In this document: positions 13,642-19,292 of the stretch, one piece after another
How the letters are laid out: each line of letters begins with the position of its first letter
Numbering within the stretch: position 1 is the stretch's first letter
DNA from: JBBQXK01 sp038251625
GTDB lineage: Bacteria > Pseudomonadota > Alphaproteobacteria > Rhodobacterales > Rhodobacteraceae
Reading direction: 5' to 3'
DNA: 19,292 bases
NCBI GenBank assembly: GCA_038251625.1
Contig: JBBSBE010000075.1
Coordinates: forward strand, 1 to 19,292
Position numbers and translations under genes: made by a program
Notes under the pieces: model-generated
Seen by the model: the letters and a program-made list of their open reading frames with translations, nothing else
Databases searched by the model: none
Told to the model about the DNA's origin: nothing

Positions 13642-13655
13642 ATAGCACTGGCTAT
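13642..13655. promoter_or_regulatory. Candidate MntR operator C (near mntH)
   Basis: ATAGC-ACTG-GCTAT has perfect 5-base arms. It is the best match here to the enterobacterial MntR box core (ATAGC-N4-GCTAT, followed by GT). Its centre is about 36 bases before the mntH start, where bound repressor would block the promoter. Confidence 0.65.
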
Positions 13656-13684
13656 GTAAAATCTGCCGTGCTCTGGATGAATCC

Positions 13685-14974
13685 ATGCAAACGCTGACAG
13701 ACAAGACCCGCAGCGGCATCGCTGCGGTGCTGAGTGGAGAGCGCCGAGGGTTGCGCGGCAAGCTGCTGTTCGCCGGGCCTGCGATCATCGCGTCCGTCGC
13801 CTATATGGACCCGGGCAACTACGCGACGAACATTCAGGCAGGTGCGGGCTATGGTTACAGGCTGCTGTGGGTCGTCCTGCTGGCCAACCTCATCGCCATG
13901 CTGTTTCAGGCCTTGTCTGCGCGTTTGGGGATCGTCACGGGCCGGAACCTTGCAGAACTGTCGCGGGATACGTTTCCGATGCCGGTGGTCTGGATCATGT
14001 GGTCGATCAGCGAAGTGGCTGCGATGGCCACGGACCTTGCAGAGTTTCTGGGCGGTGCCATCGGCCTGTCGTTGCTGTTCGGCCTGCCGCTTTTCGCCGG
14101 CATGGTGATCACCGCAATCGTGACCTACGCCATCCTGATCCTTGCCGGGCAGGGCTTCCGCCCGATGGAGTTGATCATCGGGGCCATGGTGGCTGTGATC
14201 GGCCTTTGCTACCTTGCCGAGTTGCTGATTGCGCCGGTCGATTGGGCGTCGGCGGGGCTTGGGCTGATGCAGCCGGTGCTGCCTGATACGGCGGCCCTGA
14301 CGATCGCCGTCGGCATTGTCGGGGCGACGGTGATGCCCCATGCGATCTATCTGCATTCCGGCCTGATGCAATCGCGTGCCGAGGTTCGCAACAACGCCGA
14401 ACGTCGCAAGGTGCTGCGCTATTCCAATATCGAGGTCGTTCTGGCGCTGGCCGTGGCGGGCATGGTCAACATAGCCATGGTCATCATGGCGGCCAGCGCC
14501 TTTCATCAGGGCCATTCGGACGTCGCCGAGATCGAAACCGCGTATCACACGCTGACGCCACTTCTGGGGGCTGCGGCGGCTGGAATGTTTCTGGCTTCGC
14601 TGATCGCGTCGGGCATCTCAAGCTCTGTCGTGGGTACGATGGCCGGACAGCTGATCATGCAGGGATTCCTGAAGGTTCAGGTTCCGATCTGGCTTCGCCG
14701 TCTTGTCACGATGGCGCCCGCCTTCGTGATCGTTGGCATGGGCGTGAACGCCACGCAGGCCCTCATCATGAGCCAGGTTGTCCTGTCGATCGCGCTGCCG
14801 GTTCCGATGATTGCGCTTATCATCTTTTCGTCGCGGCGCGATATCATGGGCGCGTTTACCGTCAGCCCGGGTTTGCGAATTCTGGCGGTGCTGGGCGCCG
14901 TCACGGTCCTTGGGCTGAATTTCGTGCTGCTTGCGGGCGCCTTCGGGCTGCCGATCACCTTCTTCACCTCCTGA
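13685..14974 (+). CDS. mntH: MntH, Nramp-family proton-coupled Mn2+/divalent metal importer
   Basis: A 429-residue Nramp transporter with about 11 membrane helices. The two metal-site motifs are seen: DPGN at 42-45 in helix 1 (MDPGNYATNIQAGA) and MPHAIYLHS at 217-225 in helix 6 (Met217, His219). Together Asp42, Asn45 and Met217 indicate transition-metal binding. Met argues for Mn2+/Fe2+ over Mg2+ or Al3+ relatives. The QSRAE loop follows helix 6, also as expected. Import uses the proton gradient across the inner membrane. The gene is divergent from mntR, and the spacer holds three candidate MntR palindromes, so manganese-dependent repression is strongly suggested. The ATG at 13685 has only a poor ribosome site (GGATG). 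It ends 48 bases from the convergent guanine deaminase gene. Confidence 0.95.
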   Translation: MQTLTDKTRSGIAAVLSGERRGLRGKLLFAGPAIIASVAYMDPGNYATNIQAGAGYGYRLLWVVLLANLIAMLFQALSARLGIVTGRNLAELSRDTFPMPVVWIMWSISEVAAMATDLAEFLGGAIGLSLLFGLPLFAGMVITAIVTYAILILAGQGFRPMELIIGAMVAVIGLCYLAELLIAPVDWASAGLGLMQPVLPDTAALTIAVGIVGATVMPHAIYLHSGLMQSRAEVRNNAERRKVLRYSNIEVVLALAVAGMVNIAMVIMAASAFHQGHSDVAEIETAYHTLTPLLGAAAAGMFLASLIASGISSSVVGTMAGQLIMQGFLKVQVPIWLRRLVTMAPAFVIVGMGVNATQALIMSQVVLSIALPVPMIALIIFSSRRDIMGAFTVSPGLRILAVLGAVTVLGLNFVLLAGAFGLPITFFTS

Positions 14975-15022
14975 GTTTCCGCGCCTGCCGATACCGCCAG
15001 CCCGTTCTTGCGTTTCGTGATG

Positions 15023-16297
15023 TCAGCCAGACCGCAGCACACCCCCCACCCACACAGCCTGAACCGCCCTGTCATCCCCCATCATGATCGTGGGAAAGAG
15101 CGACTGCCAGATGTCCTCTGCCCGGCCCGTGGCTTGCGCGATGGCGGGGGTGCTGACGAGGTTCAGGATGGTCAGGTCAGCCTCCATCCCGGGGGCGATG
15201 TTGCCGATCCGGGTTTCGGCATGTAGCGCGCGGGCACTGCCTGCGGTGGCGAGCCACCATAGCTGCGCGGGGTGGAGGGCCTGACCGCGAAGCTGGGCCA
15301 CCTCATAGGCGGCGGCCATGGTGCGCAGCATGGAGAAGGAGGAGCCGCCGCCTGTGTCGGTGGCGAGGCCGACGGGAAGGGCGTGGGCAAGGGTCATGTC
15401 GAAGAGGCCAGAGCCGATGAAGGTGTTGGAGGTGGGGCAGTGGATGAGGCTTGCCCGCGCCTCCGTCAGGCGGGCCCGTTCGCGGGGTTCAAGGTGGATG
15501 GCGTGACCGAAGAGGGCGCCCGGGCGCAAAAGGCCGTGGGATTCGTAGGTATCGAGGTAGTCGCGCGCTTCGGGGTGGAGGCTGCGGACCCATGCGATTT
15601 CGTCGAGTTGTTCGGACAGGTGGGTCTGCATCAGCACCTGCGGCCGCTCGGACCACAAGCTGCCCAAGGCGGCAAGCTGGTCAGGGGTGGAGGTAGGGGT
15701 AAAGCGCGGGGTGATGACATAGGACAGGCGATCCACCCCGTGCCAGCGGTCAAGAAGGGCCTTGCTGTCGTCATAGGCCGATTGCGCGGTATCGCGCAGG
15801 CCTTCCGGCGCGTTGCGATCCATGCAGGTCTTGCCTGCGTAAAGGCGCATGCCGCGCGATTGGGCCGCGGTGAAGATCGCGTCGACGCTTGCGGGATGGA
15901 TGGTGGCGTAAGAGCAGACGGTGGTTGTGCCGTGCGAAAGGATGAGGTCGAGGTAGCGCTGCGCGATGGCGCCCGCATAGGCCGGGTCGGCAAAGCGCAT
16001 CTCTTCGGGAAAGGTGTAGAGGTTCAGCCAGTCGATCAGCCGCTTGCCCCATGAGGCGATGATCGCGGTCTGCGGATAATGGGCGTGCGCGTCAATGAAG
16101 CCCGCCGAAATGAGCGCCGATCCATAGTCGGTGACGCGCGCACTCGGATGCGCCGCGCGCAAGGTTGTGGCGTCGCCCACGGCGGCGATAAGGCCCTGAT
16201 CGACCAGTACGGCGCTGTCGATCCGCGCGGCCGTGGGGCCCTCAACGAAAGGATCGGCGGTGAAGCGAACGACGCGGCCGAGAAGGAGGTCGGACAT
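15023..16297 (-). CDS. guaD: Guanine deaminase
   Basis: A 424-residue zinc amidohydrolase that converts guanine to xanthine and ammonia in purine salvage and catabolism. The metal ligands are in place: His71 and His73 (DAHAHYPQ), His226 (QTHLSEQ, followed by Glu229), His265 (FGHAIHL) and Asp314 (LATDTGGGSS). The family stretches FIDAHAHYPQTAIIASWGKRLIDWLN and SLIHCPTSNTFIGSGLF distinguish guanine deaminase from cytosine deaminase or TrzN-like enzymes. Length is usual. AGGAG 7 bases before the ATG at 16297 supports the start. The gene stands alone, convergent with mntH and divergent from mgtE. Its upstream spacer contains two palindromes that could be operators. The C-terminal strand (AVWVGGVLRSG) is normal for the fold. 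Confidence 0.95.
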   Translation of the reverse strand: MSDLLLGRVVRFTADPFVEGPTAARIDSAVLVDQGLIAAVGDATTLRAAHPSARVTDYGSALISAGFIDAHAHYPQTAIIASWGKRLIDWLNLYTFPEEMRFADPAYAGAIAQRYLDLILSHGTTTVCSYATIHPASVDAIFTAAQSRGMRLYAGKTCMDRNAPEGLRDTAQSAYDDSKALLDRWHGVDRLSYVITPRFTPTSTPDQLAALGSLWSERPQVLMQTHLSEQLDEIAWVRSLHPEARDYLDTYESHGLLRPGALFGHAIHLEPRERARLTEARASLIHCPTSNTFIGSGLFDMTLAHALPVGLATDTGGGSSFSMLRTMAAAYEVAQLRGQALHPAQLWWLATAGSARALHAETRIGNIAPGMEADLTILNLVSTPAIAQATGRAEDIWQSLFPTIMMGDDRAVQAVWVGGVLRSG

Positions 16298-16341
16298 GGG
16301 AGGCTCCTGATTTGCGCACAGCCTAGGGTCTTTTGCTCCTT

Positions 16342-16355
16342 GGGTAAATTTGCCC
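16342..16355. promoter_or_regulatory. Near-palindrome GGGTAAATTTGCCC in the guaD-mgtE spacer
   Basis: Twelve of 14 bases are symmetric around AAATTT. The spacer is only 121 bases and must contain both divergent promoters, so the site may be an operator or an AT-rich promoter element. Confidence 0.3.
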
Positions 16356-16361
16356 CTGCGC

Positions 16362-16378
16362 CTGTTTTCCTGAAACAG
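16362..16378. promoter_or_regulatory. Inverted repeat CTGTTT-N5-AAACAG in the guaD-mgtE spacer
   Basis: Perfect 6-base arms with a 5-base spacer, centred 73 bases before guaD and 49 before mgtE. The geometry resembles a dimeric repressor operator. No regulator can be assigned. Confidence 0.35.
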
Positions 16379-16418
16379 TTTTCGTTAGGGTCGGGGCAAT
16401 CGACAAACGGGGGCAGCC

Positions 16419-17786
16419 ATGGCGGACGCAAGCGAGCGGATCGAGGACGAGTTGGACCCCGAGCGCCGGGCGGCGATCCTTGAGGCCGTCGAGGCGGGGG
16501 ATGCAGGCGCTGTCACGGCGCTGATAGAGCCTTTGCACGCAGCCGACATCGCCGACCTTCTGGAACAGATCGGCGCGGGTGAACGGCGGGCGCTTCTGAA
16601 GCTCTGGTCGGGCGAGATCGACGGCGAAATCCTGTCGGAAATTGACGAAAGCATCCGCGAAGAGGTGCTGGATTCGCTGCCGCGCGACGTGCTGACGGAA
16701 GCCGTGCGCGAGCTTGATACCGACGATGTGGTGGACATCCTTGAAAACCTGGAGGCGCCGCAACAGGCGATCATCCTGTCCGCGCTGGAAAGTGCCGACC
16801 GCGTGGCGGTGGAACGGGCGCTGGGCTACCCGGAGTATTCCGCCGGCCGACTGATGCAGCGCGAGGTGGTGGTGGCGCCCGAGCACTGGACAGTGGGCGA
16901 GATGATCGACCATCTGCGGGGTGCCGATGCGCTGCCCGACCAGTTCTATCACGTGATCCGGGTGGACCCCCGGATGGTGCCGGTGGGCTATGTGACGCTG
17001 GGGCGGATGTTGTCTTCGCGGCGGGATGTGAAGCTGGCCGAGATCGAGGAGGAAAGCTTTCGCACGGTGGAGGCGACCGAAAGCGAGACGGAGGTGGCCT
17101 ACATCTTCAACCAGTATCACCTGATCTCCTGCCCTGTGGTGGATGAGGGCGGGCGGTTGGTGGGCGTGATCACAATCGACGACGCGATGAACGTGCTGGA
17201 CGAAGAGCACGAGGAAGACATGCTGCGGATGGCGGGCGTGGGGGACGAGGCCAGCCTGTCAGACACGGTCTGGGAAGCAACGAAGGGCCGGGCGGTTTGG
17301 CTGTTTGTGAACCTTTTCACGGCGATCCTGGCCTCGGGCGTGATCGACCTTTTTGCCGACAGCATCAACGCGATGGTCGCTTTGGCGGTGCTGATGCCCA
17401 TCGTGGCCTCGATGGGCGGGAATGCGGGCACGCAGTCGATGACAGTGGCGGTGCGGGCACTGGCCACGCGGGACCTGACTTCGCAGAACGCGTGGCGGGT
17501 GATCCGGCGCGAGGTGGCGGTGGGGGCGATCAATGGCCTGGCGTTCGGGATACTGATGGCGGGGGTGACGGCGCTATGGTTCGGGGTGCCGATGCTGGCG
17601 GCGGTGATCGGCGTCGCCATGGTGCTGACGCTGATCGCGGCGGCGCTGGGCGGTATCCTGATCCCGATGGGGCTGGAGCGGATGGGCGTGGACCCGGCGC
17701 TGGCCTCGGGGCCGTTCGTGACGACGGTGACGGATGTGGTGGGGTTCTTCGCCTTCCTCGGCCTTGCCGCGGCAGTGCTGCTGTGA
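16419..17786 (+). CDS. mgtE: MgtE magnesium channel/transporter
   Basis: A 455-residue MgtE. The acidic N-terminal superhelical domain (about 10-130, with LHAADIADLLEQI and LDTDDVVDILENL repeats) and the paired CBS domains (about 135-255, with VVDEGGRLVGVITIDDAMNVL) form the cytoplasmic Mg2+ sensor. A plug helix region leads into five membrane helices from about 290. Pore-region motifs are seen: LMPIVASMGGNAGTQSMTV and SGPFVTTVTDVVGFF, where Asp439 corresponds to the conserved ion-selectivity aspartate. It lets Mg2+ in when cytoplasmic Mg2+ is low. Other divalent ions may pass in some homologs. The start ATG at 16419 follows a G-rich but imperfect ribosome site. The stop overlaps the next gene's GTG start, so the folate gene is coupled to it. 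Confidence 0.95.
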   Translation: MADASERIEDELDPERRAAILEAVEAGDAGAVTALIEPLHAADIADLLEQIGAGERRALLKLWSGEIDGEILSEIDESIREEVLDSLPRDVLTEAVRELDTDDVVDILENLEAPQQAIILSALESADRVAVERALGYPEYSAGRLMQREVVVAPEHWTVGEMIDHLRGADALPDQFYHVIRVDPRMVPVGYVTLGRMLSSRRDVKLAEIEEESFRTVEATESETEVAYIFNQYHLISCPVVDEGGRLVGVITIDDAMNVLDEEHEEDMLRMAGVGDEASLSDTVWEATKGRAVWLFVNLFTAILASGVIDLFADSINAMVALAVLMPIVASMGGNAGTQSMTVAVRALATRDLTSQNAWRVIRREVAVGAINGLAFGILMAGVTALWFGVPMLAAVIGVAMVLTLIAAALGGILIPMGLERMGVDPALASGPFVTTVTDVVGFFAFLGLAAAVLL

Positions 17787-18328
17787 CCGCTGCCGAGATC
17801 AAGGCAGAGGCCCGGCGTGCGGCCTTTGCCCGGCGGAAAGAGGCATTCGCGGCAGGGCAGGGGCAAGCGGCCGCACATTTGGCCGCAGCACTGGCCCCCC
17901 ATGCAGGCAAGGTACTTTCCGGCTACATGCCGATGCGGACCGAGATTGACCCGCTGCCCGCCATGGCGGCACATCTGGGCCCGGTATGCGTGCCGGTCAT
18001 CCAGGGCAAGGGGATGCCGCTGCGGTTCCGGGCATGGACACCCCTGACGGAAATGATCGCCGGGGAGTTCGGCGCCCTGATCCCGGCGACGGGTGGCTGG
18101 TGGGAGCCTGAGGTGCTGATCGTCCCGCTTCTGGCGTGGGATGGGCGCGGTTATCGGCTTGGCTACGGTGGAGGGTTTTACGACCGCACGCTGGAGGCGC
18201 TGCGGGAACGGCGCCCGACGATTGCCATCGGTTTCGCCTTTGCGGCGCAGAAGGTGCCCGAGGTGCCCATCGACGCGACCGACCAGCGGCTTGACCATCT
18301 GGTGACAGAGCAGGGGCAGATATTTTGA
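17783..18328 (+). CDS. 5-formyltetrahydrofolate cyclo-ligase
   Basis: A 181-residue cytoplasmic enzyme that converts 5-formyl-THF to 5,10-methenyl-THF using ATP, returning a storage or inhibitory folate to the one-carbon pool. Seen: the basic N-terminal helix IKAEARRAAFARRKEAF (about 5-21), the GYMPMRTEIDPLPAM strand and loop (about 51-65), PEVLIVPLLAWDGRGYRLGYGGGFYDRTL (about 112-140) with the signature LGYGGGFYDR, and a C-terminal IDATDQRLDHLVTE. Length is normal for bacterial members. The start is a GTG at 17783 that overlaps the mgtE stop (GTGA, 17783-17786). The first ATG in frame is far inside the conserved domain, so GTG is preferred. Coupling to mgtE need not mean a shared pathway, although the enzyme requires Mg-ATP. 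Confidence 0.93.
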   Translation: MTAAEIKAEARRAAFARRKEAFAAGQGQAAAHLAAALAPHAGKVLSGYMPMRTEIDPLPAMAAHLGPVCVPVIQGKGMPLRFRAWTPLTEMIAGEFGALIPATGGWWEPEVLIVPLLAWDGRGYRLGYGGGFYDRTLEALRERRPTIAIGFAFAAQKVPEVPIDATDQRLDHLVTEQGQIF

Positions 18329-18404
18329 TCGTGCCGCCCGTGGGCCCCGATCCGCATCCACGCCCCACCAAGGGGGAGGAGAGGCGCCGGGTCGGATGGT
18401 GGCG

Positions 18405-18422
18405 CGCCCGGCGAGGCGGGCG
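18405..18422 (-). terminator. GC hairpin just after the AAA+ ATPase stop
   Basis: CGCCCG (18405-18410) pairs with CGGGCG (18417-18422) across a 6-base loop in the convergent spacer between the cyclo-ligase and the ATPase genes. It starts 3 bases beyond the ATPase stop on the minus strand. No T-run is seen. Confidence 0.3.
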
Positions 18423-18425
18423 GTA

Positions 18426-19292
18426 TCAGCGCGCGATTTCCTCGTCGCGCACGAACATGTTGCCCCAGGCGCGGTCGATCAGGTCTGGCGTCATCTGGTA
18501 GGGAATATTCTCGAACTCGCAGACGGCGATCATCTGGTCGATCAGGAACACCGGCATGTAGTTGGCATAGTTGTTCTCGATCGTCGGGAATCTGACCTTC
18601 ATCAGGTGCAAAAGCGCCGCCTCGTTCAGCGGCATCTTCTTCTTGCGCGCGACCATCGCAAAGATCTTGAGGAAGTTTTCCTGGTTCGGCCCGTCAATCT
18701 TGATCTTGAAAAAGATCCGGCGAAGCGCCGCGCCATCGAAGATGACGTTGGGGTGGAAGTTGGTGGAGAAGATCACCAGCGTATCGAACGGCACGGTGAA
18801 TTTCTCGCCCGATTGCAGGGCGAGGATATCACGGCCCTCTTCCAGCGGCACGATCCAGCGGTTCACCAGTTTCTGCGGCGGTTCGGCCTGTCGGCCAAGG
18901 TCGTCGACGATGAAGATGCCGCCCGAGGATTTGAGCTGCAGCGGCGCCTGATAGGTGCGCGCCGTGGGGTTGTACTTGAGGTCGAGCATGTCGAGCGACA
19001 ATTCGCCCCCGGTAATCACTGTCGGACGTTCGCAATAGACATAGCGGTTGTCGAACCGGTTAGAGGTGCGGCGCAGCGAATTCGGGTCGTCGACGGCAGC
19101 TTCCGCGGACCGGTGCACGATGGGGTCGTATACCGTGATCACCTGTCCCGAGTACTCGATCGCGCGCGGGATATAGATCTTGTCGCCCATCGCATCGCGG
19201 ATGCCGTTGGAGATCGACGATTTGCCGTTGCCGGGCGGGCCATACATCAGGATGGACCGGCCCGATGTGATGGCGGGCCCGAGGTTGGACAA
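18426..19292 (-). CDS. AAA+ ATPase (5' end outside the window)
   Basis: About 288 C-terminal codons of an AAA+ ATPase that reads in from the right edge. The first codon at the edge is TTG, and the sequence is already inside the fold (LGPAITSGRSILMYG), so the true start is beyond the window. Walker A is GPPGNGKSS (about 18-26) and Walker B is GGIFIVDDLGRQ. TLVIFSTNFHP is the sensor-1 strand, and the RRIFFKI segment just after carries candidate arginine-finger residues. No membrane segment is visible. The layout resembles MoxR- or RarA-like AAA+ modules that remodel protein partners, but I cannot name the subfamily. The gene is convergent with the cyclo-ligase. Its partner genes must lie beyond 19292. 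Confidence 0.85.
   Translation of the reverse strand: MSNLGPAITSGRSILMYGPPGNGKSSISNGIRDAMGDKIYIPRAIEYSGQVITVYDPIVHRSAEAAVDDPNSLRRTSNRFDNRYVYCERPTVITGGELSLDMLDLKYNPTARTYQAPLQLKSSGGIFIVDDLGRQAEPPQKLVNRWIVPLEEGRDILALQSGEKFTVPFDTLVIFSTNFHPNVIFDGAALRRIFFKIKIDGPNQENFLKIFAMVARKKKMPLNEAALLHLMKVRFPTIENNYANYMPVFLIDQMIAVCEFENIPYQMTPDLIDRAWGNMFVRDEEIAR

Noticed and set aside
13652..14548. A long open frame antisense to mntH
   Set aside because: Composition is rich in His, Gln, Arg and Asp as expected from the antisense of a membrane protein. No family is recognised.
14975..15022. Intrinsic terminator between mntH and guaD
   Set aside because: The 48-base convergent gap shows no stable hairpin with a T-run on either strand.
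17117..18361. A 414-codon open frame antisense to mgtE and the cyclo-ligase gene
   Set aside because: It spans two convincing plus-strand genes and has no domain of its own.
1..19292. Mobile element, prophage or CRISPR content
   Set aside because: No transposase, integrase, terminal repeats or regularly spaced direct repeats were found. Codon use looks even across the window.

Overview
The window reads as chromosomal DNA of a high-GC alphaproteobacterium, most likely of the Rhodobacterales. That placement is inferred from codon use, gene families, FnrL-type (TTGAT-N4-ATCAA) motifs, the MntR/Nramp pair, and the frequent ATGA/GTGA gene overlaps. No rRNA or tRNA gene, insertion sequence, phage gene or CRISPR array was seen.

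Layout. (1) 1-1493, plus strand: the tail of a CurA-like NADP-dependent oxidoreductase, a DJ-1/PfpI protein overlapping it by 4 bases, and a small DUF3775 protein. (2) 1573-13526, minus strand: a nearly unbroken run of 13 genes. In transcription order these are mntR, a cupin, a membrane-anchored flavin/2Fe-2S reductase, a di-heme-type membrane cytochrome b, an octaheme cytochrome c, a Tat-signal Acg-type flavoprotein, DUF6064, a CPBP intramembrane protease, a membrane M23-like protein, a P1B metal ATPase, a VIT/CCC1 transporter, a cytochrome b561 and an AI-2E-family permease. (3) 13685-14974, plus: mntH (Nramp), divergent from mntR over an operator-rich spacer. (4) 15023-16297, minus: guanine deaminase. 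(5) 16419-18328, plus: mgtE overlapped by a 5-formyltetrahydrofolate cyclo-ligase gene. (6) 18426-19292, minus: a partial AAA+ ATPase cut by the window edge.

How the genes may work together. The 9909-12441 trio is translationally coupled by ATGA overlaps. It looks like a complete electron conduit: NAD(P)H to flavin and 2Fe-2S at the membrane, to b hemes, to an exported eight-heme cytochrome c. A Tat-exported flavoprotein of the Acg nitroreductase type follows 51 bases downstream and is a plausible electron acceptor. FNR-type boxes lie upstream of the cupin at the head of this set and upstream of cytochrome b561, with a weaker one before DUF3775. This suggests a low-oxygen redox and stress island. 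A second block (DUF6064, CPBP, M23, P1B ATPase, VIT, with overlaps or gaps of under 20 bases) combines envelope proteins with metal transport. mntR/mntH adds manganese uptake control. The parts belong to recognisable families, but I cannot assign the redox module a named pathway.
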